From: Hymenoscyphus infarciens
Lineage: Eukaryota > Ascomycota > Leotiomycetes > Helotiales > Helotiaceae
Direction of reading: 5' to 3'
Assembly (NCBI GenBank): GCA_001414345.1
Contig: LLCB01000496.1
Coordinates: 1 to 29,115, forward strand
Length of the DNA: 29,115 nt
Part shown: piece by piece, positions 10,632 through 21,242 of the stretch
How positions within the stretch are numbered: position 1 is the first letter of the stretch
Layout of the letters: every line of letters starts with the position of its first letter
Notes under the pieces: model-generated
What the model was told of the DNA's origin: nothing
Databases searched by the model: none
What the model saw: the letters and a program-made list of their open reading frames with translations, nothing else
Program-made: the position numbers and the translations under genes

Positions 10632-11260
10632 GAAACAGAGATAGCTAACTAAAATTTAATTAATTTATAGTCCTTATATAGAATTTAAGAAGAATTTAGT
10701 ACTAGTTCTAATAGCTTCTTCTTAGCTAACTTCCTTATCTTTAAGGTTAAGAAAGAGTATATAATAATACTATTAGGATTTAGTTAGTTATTATAAAGCG
10801 AGACTTATATAAGGAAGTTATTAGTATCTTTCTTAATCTTATCTTAAGATAATAAGGTTTAATAAAGAGGTATTAGTTACTATAGTATAATAATCTCTTT
10901 ACTTCTCTTCTTAACGTTTATAGATTTAGGTTATATCTTAAATAAACTTTTTCTATTATTAAATTAGAAGCTTATAGAGTTACTAACTTAACCTAGAGTA
11001 AGCTTATTATCTACTTAAGGCTTATTAGCCTCTATTAACTAGAAAAGGCTATTAAGTATATAGCTACTATTAGTTTAAGAGATAGACGTAAAGGGATCTC
11101 TAAAGCTAGAATTAATAGAATTACTAGAAGAATAATTAGTAGTAAGTATACTAGTTTTAGTAAACCTAAGTTACTCTTCTTTATCTTTAAAGTAAAAAGA
11201 ATTTATAAATACCTATTTAAATATATAATTATTATTCTATAAAAACTAGTTAAAATTAAT
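10632..11260 (+). pseudogene. Fossil reading frame about 210 codons, unknown product
   Basis: A plus-strand frame (codons at multiples of 3) reads continuously from GAA at 10632 to about 11260. A 32-codon stop-free run lies at 10689-10784 (EEFSTSSNSFFLANFLIFKV) and is followed by ETYIRKLLVSFLILS, LLLFLTFIDLGYILNKLF and DVKGSLKLELIELLEE. The composition is leucine-rich with acidic and basic patches, suggesting a mostly helical protein. The C-terminal end reads NRYSNRVRTRN near 11265-11300. It converges on the minus-strand fossil whose tail ends at about 11372. I do not recognise a family. Confidence 0.55.
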
Positions 11261-11371
11261 ATCTTTATTAAATAGATATAGTAATAGAGTACGAACTCGT
11301 AATTATATAGCTTTATTTAATTCTTAAGCATTACTATACTATAAATTAGTATTAGATTTAGAAGGTATAGT

Positions 11372-13303
11372 AATAGTTTACTTATTACTAGGGTTCTCTA
11401 GAAGAGTAGTAGTAGTAGTAATATCTTACTTATTTTCTAGAAGAAGATTTAAGGTATTATTATCTAGTTTAATACTATTATCCTTTTAGAGTAGCTTAAT
11501 AGTATTATTTACTTTACTACTACTATTTCTTAAAAGAGGATTTATACTATTATTATTCTTCCTAGTACTATTATTATTTATAAGAGAATTAGTAGTATTA
11601 CTACTTTAATTATCTAAGAAAGGTTTAGTATTAATTTTATCTTTAAGAGAATTTATAGTATTACTATTCTAGTTATTATTTAGAAGAGGTTTAGTAGTAA
11701 CTTTATCTTTAATAAGGTTAGGTTCTAGAATTAAATATATTAGTATATATATTAAACAAATCCTAAGAAACTTACTAGCTAGTTTCCTAATAAGACCTTA
11801 GTATTAAGTTATTAAAAAATAAGATAACTAAACCTTAAGTAGAGAACTAATATCTATATAGATATCTTAAATAATATTAAATTTATCTTATCTCTTTTTC
11901 TCCTCTTTTTCTTATTTTATCTTTTCCTCTTTTTCTTACTACTTCTTCTACTTCCTTTATATAGTAGTAGTAGTAGTAGCCTTCTTAGTTTTATTAGTAT
12001 TAGCTATATCTTTAATAATACTCTTAATACCTTTAGTAATACTCTTAGTACCTTTAGTACTACTTTTAAAATCGCTCTTACTAATGTTAAGATCCTACTT
12101 AATAACTATAATATTATTAGTCTACTTAGTAATAGCTATCTAAGCTTTGTTTTTTTTCTAATAGTAGTTACTCTCTATATTAAGAAAGATATATTTATTA
12201 AAAGTATTCTTAGCTATTATAGTAAAGGTATATATAAGTCTTCTTAAAAGTAAGTCTTAAATTAAAGAGTTATAAGCTAGGTTCTTAATCTAGGTCACGT
12301 TCTTAATTTTTTATATATAATTTTTAACATCTAGCTTAAGAGTATTATCTTTATATAATAAGTCCTAAGTTTTATACTATTTAGCTTAAATAATTGCTTT
12401 AAAAATATTACTATAATATATATAAGAATAAGTATTAAAATACTCTTAATAAAGTCTTAGAATAGAGATATTAGCTAGTTAATAGAGTAATATATTAATA
12501 GAAGTAGTAATATTATTAAGATTAAGTTGTTTTTACTAAATAGAGGTAAGTTATAAAAATAGTATATAAATCTAAGTATTAATAGTAGGTTCTAATAGAG
12601 TAAAATTATAAGCTTTAGCTTTTATATTCTAAAGCTTATTCTTATTATTAGGCTTATCCTTATCTTTAGATTTACTATAACCTTTTATATTCTTAATATA
12701 CTTAATTTATCTTCTAACTAGACAAAGATAAGTTAGAGAAATAGTATAATATAAAATTTATTTACTACTCTTATTATAATCGCTCTCGCTATAATTACTA
12801 TAATCGCTCTTACTCTTATTATTAGATATATTATCTTTAATATCTCTAGTCTTATTAATCTTCTTATACTTTTTAAACTTCTAATACTTATTAGGTTTCT
12901 AACTTTTTATACTAGACCTTTTATACTTAGTAAGAGACTAAGTCTTTAATTTTATATATTACTCTATTTAAAGGCTAGTATTAAGAGGCGTTATATTAAG
13001 GAATACTAAGCTATAATTAAAATCGTTAGAATTAGTAGGTAGGTTATACTTATATTAATTAAGGTTATCTATAATATATTATAATAGTTTTATATTAGCT
13101 AGAATAGATTAGTATATATACTACTAGCTTATAAGCTTATTATACCTAGAGTATAAGAATGTTAAGAGTAGTAGACTATTAAAGTATATTATCTTAAGAG
13201 GTATAATAGAGGGGTTAGGTTTATAATAGCGGCCTAGGCTAAGTAAGCTTACTATTACGTAATTAAAGCTAGAGATAGAGAAGCCTTACTACCTTCTAGG
13301 TTA
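11372..13303 (-). pseudogene. RIP-degraded reading frame of about 640 codons, lysine/asparagine-rich protein
   Basis: A single minus-strand frame stays readable from about 13303 down to 11372 without a frameshift. Stops are only TAA/TAG; stop positions at 12881, 12758, 12257, 12158, 12095 and 11669 (lowest base) are all in phase. In order: GRYYKPNPSIIPLK (about 13228); TNSNDFNYSLVFLNITPLNT near 13000; a basic tract with KFKKYKKINKTRD (about 12880-12840); an acidic/serine tract DYSNYSESDYNKSS (about 12800-12765); GYSKSKDKDKPNNKNK (12683-12632); a hydrophobic/helical part 12600-12200; a lysine/threonine tract with a repeated S-(T/I)-T-K-G; a K/E-rich probable coiled coil (11955-11890, EKEEKIK then EKEEKKR); and an N/S/T-rich low-complexity tail from 11720. 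The charge pattern suggests a nuclear or nucleic-acid-binding protein, which is inference. Family unknown. Confidence 0.65.
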
Positions 13304-13786
13304 GAGCTCTCTTCTTCACCTTCTTATAATAACTCTATACCTTATTACTTTCTAGTATAAATATTTTATAATACCTAGTACTACGCCTTATATAACTCTT
13401 TAAAGTTAAGTATTAATAGAGTATATAAGACTTATCTCTAGTAATACTATAGAACGTTCTTAATTATACTAATTACTACTATAGTATTATAGTATATATT
13501 CTTTATAACCGTAGATCTAATATAAGTCTTATACTTAGAATAGACTTAATCTATTACTAAGATTATTAAGATCTTTTAGTTAGCTAATAGTTAGCTACTT
13601 ATATATAGAGACCTCTTATTTACTAAACCTCTAGTAATAGAGAGCTAGACGTTAGTCGATTTTATTTTATAGTATAAGGATAACTCTAAGATATATTTAC
13701 TATCTTTTATAATTAAGTAGCTTAAGTTATAGCTAACTTAGTAGAAACTCTTATTAAATTTTATAACTCTAAATATAACTTATATT

Positions 13787-14590
13787 ACTAATATTACTAT
13801 AACTCTTATTATAACTACTATAAAGCCTTCTATTACAACACCTATAACCTCTATAAATACTCCTATTATAACTCCTATAATAACTCTTATAATAACTCCT
13901 ATAATAACTCGTTTTATATATATAAGTAAGCGCTCTAGTAATAAGTTATAAAGCTCTACTACTAAGCGTTTTTATAGCTCTTCTAAAACTTAAGACTACT
14001 TATAAACACCTTCTTTAACTTTATCCTTTTTAATAAGATACTAATTAATTACCTTACCTTAGGTAGAGGGATTTAGAGACGAATCTATAGATAAACATAA
14101 GGTAGAGAATTTTCTTATAGTTCTACTACTAGTTAAATAAAAGTTATCTTTAAGTTAGTAGAGTATTAGATAGATTAACTCTTCTCTTATATATATTAAG
14201 AGATCTCTAAGACTTACTTAACTAGTATATACTTATATTAATAATATTTTTACTATAGTATATTAATCTATCTTACTTCTTACTTATAGCCTAGTATATA
14301 GCCTAATCTACTTATCTACTTTAAAACTACTAGCTATTATTAAATCTAAAGATAGTTTACTAATATTACTTATTTTATCTACCTTCTTAAGAGTATATAA
14401 GTAGTAATAAGCCTACTTTATCTAAAGAAATAAATTAGAGAAGATATATTATAATACTAAGGCCTATTATTAATAATTAAAGACTACTAAATAGGTATAT
14501 AAAATAAAAAAAGTAGAAGATCTTATTAAGTATATAAAGGTCTTATTTCTAAGAAAGGAGGTAAAAAACTAAAGCATCTTTTATATAGGT
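13787..14590 (+). pseudogene. Fossil reading frame, Thr/Pro-repeat start, unknown product
   Basis: A plus-strand frame (3n+2) runs from a T/P/I-rich beginning through SKRSSSN, then VEGFRDESIDKHKVENFL at about 14063-14116, a 45-codon stop-free run at 14267-14401 (LKLLAIIKSKDSLLILLILS), and a charged end with NKLEKIYYNTKAYY and KKVEDLIKYIKVLFLRKEVKN near 14510-14568. The T-P repeat in front of a charged helical domain is reminiscent of retroelement Gag layout, but no zinc knuckle or other diagnostic motif is visible, so this is only a suggestion. It is divergent from the minus-strand fossil at 11372-13303. Confidence 0.5.
13859..13910 (+). repeat. 12-bp minisatellite, four copies, in frame
   Basis: ACTCCTATAATA and variants at 13859, 13871, 13883 and 13895, plus a partial ACTCG. 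The period is a multiple of three and the phase agrees with the fossil frame around it (T-P-I-I). Just upstream, ACAACACC (13835-13842) keeps three CA dinucleotides, unusual for this window. Confidence 0.8.
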
Positions 14591-14625
14591 TTTACCTTAA
14601 TACTTTAATTAGCCTTTATACTTTT

Positions 14626-14648
14626 ATCTCTCTCTCTCTCTCTCTCTA
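14626..14648. repeat. (TC)n microsatellite followed by T-rich tract
   Basis: About eleven TC units, then TATCTCTTTCTC and a run of seven T to 14665. It sits immediately after the readable plus-strand fossil. Confidence 0.9.
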
Positions 14649-14665
14649 TCTCTTTCTCTTTTTTT

Positions 14666-15375
14666 AAATTTAATATACTTTATAAGAGTTTAGTATTATA
14701 AGAGCGTATCTATTACTACTCTAGTACTTATCTATCTTAATAGTCTTTAGAAGGTCCTCTAGAAAAGTTAGCCTTAAAGAGATATAGTTAAGCTATTACT
14801 TAATTATTCTCTTATATTAAGTAGAGAGAGTACTTTATATATAAGTAGAATAAATAGAATTAATTTTAATATAAATAGTATAGGTTTTTAGCTATAGATT
14901 AAGATTAATAAAGAAGAAAGTCTATTTAATAGTAGTAATTATAAGAAGTAATATATATAATATTTATAATTAATAGGTTATTTATTTATACTCTATTATA
15001 AGATTACTAATTTATACTCTTATAAGTAGTAGCTTCTCTTAAAAAAACACCTAGTAACCTATAAGATAATAAAATAAGATTTCTTAAATTTTCCTATTAG
15101 AAAAAGTTACTCTACTTTATATATAACTATAATTTATAAAACTACTCTTCTTTAATCTCTAGAATCGTTACTTTAAAGTAAAGCTAAAACCTCTTACTAA
15201 TTAGTATATTAATAACTACTATTTTAGAGTATTATAATTAGAATAGAAGACTTCTCTAGTTATATAAAAGAGATACTTTTATTTACTAATAATTAAATCG
15301 TTATTAAATATTTATTATATTATAAAACTATAATATTTAAACTTTAGAAGAGAAAGACTCTTTTACTTAGATAGT
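14666..15375. other. AT-rich stretch with no feature recognised
   Basis: I did not find a convincing frame on either strand and no repeat beyond short AT words. The array at 15376 begins at its right end. Confidence 0.4.
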
Positions 15376-16869
15376 ACTAAAAGAGTAAATCTTTTACTAA
15401 AGCCTTTAAAAGAGTAAATCTTTTACTTAAATTATACTAGATTAAGTAAATCTTTTACTAAAGTCTTTAAAAAAGTAAATCTTTTACTTAAAATATACTA
15501 GATTAAGTAAATCTTTTACTAAAGTTTTTAAAAGAGTAAATCTTTTACTTAAATTATACTAGATTAAGTAAATTATTTACTAAAGTTTCTAAAGAAGTAA
15601 ATCTTTTACTTAAAATATACTAGATTAAGTAAATCTTTTACTAAAGCCTTTAAAAGAGTAAATCTTATACTTAAATTATACTAGATTAAGTAAATCTTTT
15701 ACTAAAGTTTTTAAAAGAGTAAATCTTTTACTTAAATTATACTAGATTAAGTAAATCTTTTACTTAAATTATAATAGATTAAGTAAATCCTTTACTAAAG
15801 TTTTTAAAGTAGTAAATCTTTTACTAAAGTCTTTTAAAAAAGTAAATCTTTTACTTAAAATATACTAGATTAAGTAAATCTTTTACTTAAAATATACTAG
15901 ATTAAGTAAATCTTTTACTAAAGTCTTTAAAAGAGTATATCTTTTACTTAAATTATTATAAATTAACTTAATCTTTTACTAAAGCTTTTAAAAGAGTAAA
16001 TCTTATACTTAAGTTATAATAGATTAAGTAAATCTTTTACTAAAGTCTTTAAAAGAGTATATCTTTTACTTAAATTATTATAAATTAAGTTAATCTTTTA
16101 CTAAAGCCTTTAAAAGAGTAAATCTTATACTTAAGTTATAATAGATTAAGTAAATCTTTTACTAAAGTCTTTAAAGAAGTAAATCTTTTACTTAAATTAT
16201 AATAGATTAAGTAAATCTTTTACTAAAGTCTTTAAAAGAGTAAATCTTTTACTTAAATTATAGTAGATTAAGTAAATCTTTTACTTAAATTATAATAGAT
16301 TAAGTAAATCCTTTACTAAAGTCTTTAAAAGAGTAAATCTTATACTTAAATTATAGTAGATTAAGTAAATCTTTTACTTAAATTATAATAGATTAAGTAA
16401 ATCCTTTACTAAAGTCTTTAAAAGAGTAAATCTTATACTTAAATTATAGTAGATTAAGTAAATCCTTTACTAAAGCTTTTAAAAGAGTAAATCTTATACT
16501 TAAGTTATAATAGATTAAGTACGTCTTTTACTAAAGTCTTTAAAAGAGTAGATCTTTTACTTAAATTATAGTAGATTAAGTAAATCCTTTACTAAAGCTT
16601 TTAAAAGAGTAAATCTTATACTTAAGTTATAATAGATTAAGTAAATCTTTTACTAAAGTCTTTAAAGAAGTAAATCTTTTACTTAAATTATAATAGATTA
16701 AGTAAATCTTCTACTAGAGTCTTTAAAAGAGTAAATCTTATACTTAAATTATAAAATATTAAGTAAATCTTTTACTAAAGTCTTTAAAAGAGTAAATCTT
16801 ATACTTAAATTATAATAGATTAAGTAAATCCTTTACTAAAGTCTTTAAAAGAGTAAATCTTTTACTTAA
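15376..16869. repeat. Satellite array B, left block, 61-bp dimeric unit
   Basis: Units of 61 bp recur (for example starts at 15398, 15459, 15520). Each has two half-units, one with AAAAGAGTAAATCTTTTACT and one with GATTAAGTAAATCTTTTACT, separated by TAAATTATA(C/G)TAGATTAAG-type and TAAAG(T/C)CTTTAAA-type linkers. In places only the second half-unit is repeated at about 32 bp. The common core AAGTAAATCTTTTACTT is a near-palindrome with 7-bp arms around TCT. There are roughly 24 full-unit equivalents. No CA or TG was seen in the block. It is interrupted at 16881 by an insertion and resumes at 17936. Confidence 0.92.
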
Positions 16870-16880
16870 ATTATAGTAGA
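16870..16880. repeat. Putative target-site duplication, left copy
   Basis: ATTATAGTAGA at the left junction of the 1055-bp insertion; an identical 11-bp copy lies at 17936-17946. This word is a normal part of the array B unit, so duplication by insertion is the simplest reading but not the only one. Confidence 0.6.
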
Positions 16881-17935
16881 TAGAATATAAAGACTTAACA
16901 CCTATATATAGTATATTCTATAAACCTCTAATAGTCTTATCTTATCTCTAAAACTATCTATAAAGCTAAGTTTAAGTTAAAAAAACAATATAGTAATATC
17001 TCCTTTTATAACTATTAGAGTTCTTAAGCCTCTTAACCTTCTATAAAGAAGCTATATTATATATATTAATATACTAGTATTAATAATAAAGACCTATATA
17101 GCTTATCTACTTAATAGTAGTATTTATAGACTATTAAACTAATTAAGAAAGCTTTTAAAGTCGATACTATATATATACTAATACTAGAGAACTTCTACTC
17201 TAGATATACTATAGAATTATATATAACTTTAAGAAGATAAGAGCTATATACTAACCTAAGATTAAAGGTAATATCTATAGTAGTTATTCTATATAGTTAG
17301 TATATACTATATTTAAGTTAAGAGAATTACTAAAAGAGATAAAGAACCTCTAATAATAGTAATAGAGTAATTAGAAGAGGCTTAGATAATATAAATAGAA
17401 GTAAAGAACTAGAAGACTCTTAATAACTAGAAGATAGAACCGCTACTATTTAGTTATTATAGATATTTAAAGTATATTTAGTAGTAGATTAGATAAAGTA
17501 GTATAAATACCTCTAAAGAGATATAGAAGTATAGAGTAGAGGAATAGAGAATAGAACTAGGAGACCTAGATTAGAGATATATTAGTAAATAGTTCTTAAA
17601 ATAATATACTAGAAGATAATTATTATTAGTCTTATATAGAGAAGAGTAAACTAAGCTCTTATAAGAGCTATTATAAAGAACTAAATTAGTTGTTTATAAG
17701 AATAACTAAAATATTAAATTTGAATTAGAATAGAGAGAATAGAAGAAGATACTAAGCTATTATTAAGATATAAAGCTAGATATATAGAGGTATATATATA
17801 TAATAAGCCTAGTAATAGGTATTTTAAAAAGTATATAAGCTACTTTTAGATAAAACTCTATAAATAAGTACGTCTATATAGTACTAATTTAAATAGCTAA
17901 AAAGACTATTTTAATATAAAAAAAAAAGAATTATT
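16881..17935 (+). mobile_element. 1055-bp insertion in the satellite with A-tract end; possible LINE or retroposed copy
   Basis: The satellite stops abruptly at 16880 and resumes at 17936 with the same word repeated (16870-16880 and 17936-17946). The inserted DNA has no resemblance to the satellite and ends with ten consecutive A (17918-17927) followed by GAATTATT. A 3-prime A-tract plus an 11-bp direct repeat is the signature of target-primed retrotransposition (LINE or LINE-mobilised transcript). The element carries a plus-strand fossil frame that ends shortly before the A-tract, so the orientation agrees. No terminal inverted repeat is visible. The insertion itself lacks CA/TG almost completely, so it was RIP-mutated too. 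Confidence 0.55.
17120..17860 (+). pseudogene. Fossil frame inside the insertion, glutamine-rich
   Basis: One plus-strand frame reads plausible protein when TAA/TAG are taken as former Gln/Trp codons: TNTRELLL, then IFKLRELLKRDKEPLIIVIE (about 17309-17371), KIEPLLFSYYRYLKYI, LLLVLYREE and RTKLVVYKNN towards 17720. Stops are frequent, as expected for a Gln-rich helical protein, which also makes this call weaker than the others. One in-frame TGA is not seen in the main run. I do not recognise reverse transcriptase or endonuclease motifs; if this is a LINE, only a 3-prime portion remains. Confidence 0.4.
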
Positions 17936-18912
17936 ATTATAGTAGATTAAGTAAATCTTTTACTAAAGTCTTTAAAGAAGTAAATCTTATACTTAAACTA
18001 TAATAGATTAAGTAAATCTTTTCCTAAACTCTTAAAAAGAGTTAATCTATTACTTAAATTATAGTAGATTTAAAAGAGTAAATCTCTTACTATAGCTTTT
18101 AAAAGAGTAAATCTTATACTTAAATTATAATAGATTAAGTAAATCTTTTACTAAAGCCTTTAAAAGAGTAAATCTTATACTTAAATTATAATAGATTAAG
18201 TAAATCTTTTACTAAAGTTTTTAAAAGAGTAAATCTTTTACTTAAATTATACTAGATTAAGTAAATTATTTACTAAAGTTTCTAAAAAAGTAAATCTTTT
18301 ACTTAAAATATACTAGATTAAGTAAATCTTTTACTAAAGTCTTTAAAAGAGTAAATCTTTTACTTAAATTATAGTAGATTAAGTAAATCTTTTACTTAAA
18401 TTATAATAGATTAAGTAAATCCTTTACTAAAGTCTTTAAAAGAGTAAATCTTATATTTAAATTATAGTAGATTAAGTACGTCTTTTACTAAAGTCTTTAA
18501 AAGAGTAGATCTTTTACTTAAATTATAGTAGATTAAGTAAATCCTTTACTAAAGCTTTTAAAAGAGTAAATCTTATACTTAAATTATAATAGATTAAGTA
18601 AATCTTTTACTAAAGTCTTTAAAAAAGTAAATCTTATACTTAAATTATAAAATATTAAGTAAATCCTTTACTAAAGTCTTTAAAAGAGTAAATCTTTTAC
18701 TTAAATTATAGTAGATTAAGTAAATCTTTTACTTAAATTATAAAATATTAAGTAAATTCTTTACTAAAGTCTTTAAAAGAGTAAATCTTTTACTTAAATT
18801 ATAGTAGATTAAGTAAGTCTTTTACTAAAGTCTTTAAAGAAGTAAATCTTTTACTAAAGTCTTTAAAAGAGTATATCTTTACTTATATTATAGTAGATTA
18901 AATAAATCTTTT
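17936..18912. repeat. Satellite array B, right block
   Basis: The block begins with the second target-site copy (17936-17946) and continues the 61-bp dimeric unit for about 16 equivalents, with several single half-units at about 32 bp (for example 18700-18760). The first two units (17950-18100) are the most diverged. It ends in degenerate units near 18890-18912. Confidence 0.92.
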
Positions 18913-19811
18913 AAGAAATACGTTCTTTTATAAGTAATCTTTTTATTTAGAAGGTAGCTTTTAAATTATTTAAAATAATTTATTCTAAGTAGTAAATTTA
19001 GAGATATTTAATAAAAGATTTTAGAATTAATCTATTTTAATATAAAGAAATATATAAATAATATCCTTTTTATTAGCCTCTATTACTCTTATACTCTCTA
19101 CTATTAGTAGTAGTAACTTTCTTTAGACTATTACTAAGACTAGTCTTATAGTCTTCTTTAGAGTTAATAAGGTAATAGCTCTATAGCGCCCTCTATTTAT
19201 AAGAGTAGAGGCTAGAATATTATAAGGTAATAACTATTAACCTCTAATCTTATTATAAGTTAATAGCTAAATACTTTAAATAATAAAAGATAGTAGAAGT
19301 AATAGTAGTAATATAAGAGAAACTAGCTAATAATATTTTAGGATTTTTTAAATATCCTTCTTATCTTCTTTATTACTATTATTATTATCTAAGATTATAA
19401 TTAGTAAGGTTATATATTAAAATATATAACCTATTAGAATATTCCTAATTATTTACTAATTTCTAGATTTTATGCTTTTTATTATTACTAAATTGTTTTT
19501 TAAATTACTCTAGTTATATTATAATATTATTAAAAGTAGCTTTTACTATAAGACGTCTTTACTCTTCTCTAATCTTAAAATTAAAAGTAGAAAAGTACTA
19601 GGCTTATGTTTCTAGTAGAAAAATAATATCTTCTTTACTATCTTTAATTATATATTTTTTTACTAATATACTTATATATTTAGCTTTTAAGACTAGTTAC
19701 TATTAGAGAGTATCTCTAACTATTTTATTATATTATAGGTTATAATATCTAGTTACCTTTTAAAGACTATAAAGTATATTTTTCTCTTTTAAGGTTAAAT
19801 ACTACTTAGCT
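18913..19811. other. AT-rich stretch, no gene recognised
   Basis: No CA/TG-rich island and no clear frame. Two of the rare ATG words occur here (near 19471 and 19606), without open reading frames behind them. Confidence 0.4.
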
Positions 19812-20348
19812 ATTATAGCTTTAAGAGTAAGAAACGTAAGAGTTTTAGTAATCTAAAAGGCGTAGACTAGTATAGTATATATATTAGTAACCTTACTATA
19901 AGATATATTAAAACCTCTTAAAAGAGTAGTAATATTAATACCTATAAGAGAATATATTTCTATATCTTAAGGTAAAAAAATGTCTAATAATTTAATTTTC
20001 TCTTTCTAAGCTTTACTTAATTAGTAAAAAGGTACTAAGATCTAGTAGCTATCTTATAAAGAGGCCTATTCTACTTAGTTATAATAACGTAAATAGGCTA
20101 CTTAATTAGAGGTTAGTATTAAGTAGAATATAGAGATAATAAAGTATAAGTATTAATTATTATATAAGGTACTACTATAGTTATCTTCCTTCTTACCTTT
20201 ACTCTTAGAACTCTCTCCTCTTACCTTCCTCTTCTTAAATACCTTTAACTATAATTATTTCTACTTATAAGTCTTACTTAAACTAGTACTAAGAAGACTA
20301 ATACTTTTAATTCCTTACTATATATTATATATATTAGTAAAGGTTTTA
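19812..20348 (+). pseudogene. Fossil reading frame, leucine-rich, unknown product
   Basis: A plus-strand frame (multiples of 3) reads ALRVRNVRVLVI, DILKPLKRVVILIPIREYIS and, after a poorer part, two adjacent stop-free runs at 20181-20267 (29 codons, LSSFLPLLLELSPLTFLFL) and 20271-20348 (26 codons, VLLKLVLRRLILLIP). An ATG at 19980 lies in frame but is followed by TAA after nine codons. The run may be an N-terminal part of the fossils that follow on the same strand. Confidence 0.45.
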
Positions 20349-20517
20349 TAAATAAAAAGATAGAGATATTACTAGTAGGATATAAGTATAGTAGATATAC
20401 TACTATTACTTATCTTCTATTTACTATATTAAATATTTATATTTATATCTAAATCTATATTTACCTTTACTATTACTAGACGTTTTAGAGATATTATAAG
20501 CTATTAAGTATTAGGTA

Positions 20518-20640
20518 GAATTTAAGATACTTAATATAGACCTACCTCTAGGTTAGGGTATTAAAAGCTTATAGAAGAGTATTTTAGGTATATTTAGTAA
20601 GGTTAAAGTATACCTATAAAAGGGTTTTCTAACTAGTTAT
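20518..20640 (+). pseudogene. Short fossil coding segment, frame +1
   Basis: This reads EFKILNIDLPLG, then KSILGIFSKVKVYL and KGFLTSYRSS, separated by single TAG/TAA codons. The change of phase from the segment before implies at least one indel. Unknown family. Confidence 0.35.
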
Positions 20641-21242
20641 AGGTCTAGCTAGAGTAATACCTAATACCTAATTATTATTATCTTAGTAGTTTTTATATAT
20701 AGATTAACCTACTAATTACTAAAGTAAAACTAAAATAATATAAATTAAAATTTTTTAAATATAGAATTAAAATAATATTATACTAGAGTTATTATAGTTT
20801 CGTTTACTTAAGTAAACCTAGCCTACTCTCTACTTCTAAAAACATAAAGTAATAGTATTACTTTCTATATATAGTTCTTTAGGAAATCTCTAAGGCTAAT
20901 TATCTTACTTTATAATATATATTTTTAGCTTAAGATAAGAAGCTTAAAATTTAGTCTTATTATAGATCTTTCTAAGTTACTTCTTATTAATACTTATGTT
21001 TATATAGTACTTAAACTATTATAATACTACCTTAGAAGAGACCCTCTTCTTAAGTTAACTCTTAAATAATACTCTATATAGTATTTCCTTACTATACTTT
21101 ATTACCTTCTAATAATATTAAAGCTTATTATCTTAGGATTTATAAATTATCTATTACCCCTTCTAGTCTATTTAGTATTAGTTCCTCTAACACCGAAGCC
21201 CTTAAGTATATAGTCTAGTATTTTAATAAAATTAAAAACTAA

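Noticed and set aside
11890..11955. Classical bipartite nuclear localisation signal in an alternative minus-strand frame (KKKRKR)
   Set aside because: The basic run is in a frame different from the long fossil; in the fossil's own frame the same bases give a K/E/Q coiled coil.
19980..20009. ATG-initiated gene at 19980
   Set aside because: The frame closes with TAA after nine codons; it is one of the few ATG words left by chance inside a fossil tract.
20550..20570. Telomere repeat (TTAGGG)
   Set aside because: A single TTAGGG-like word near 20555 without tandem copies.
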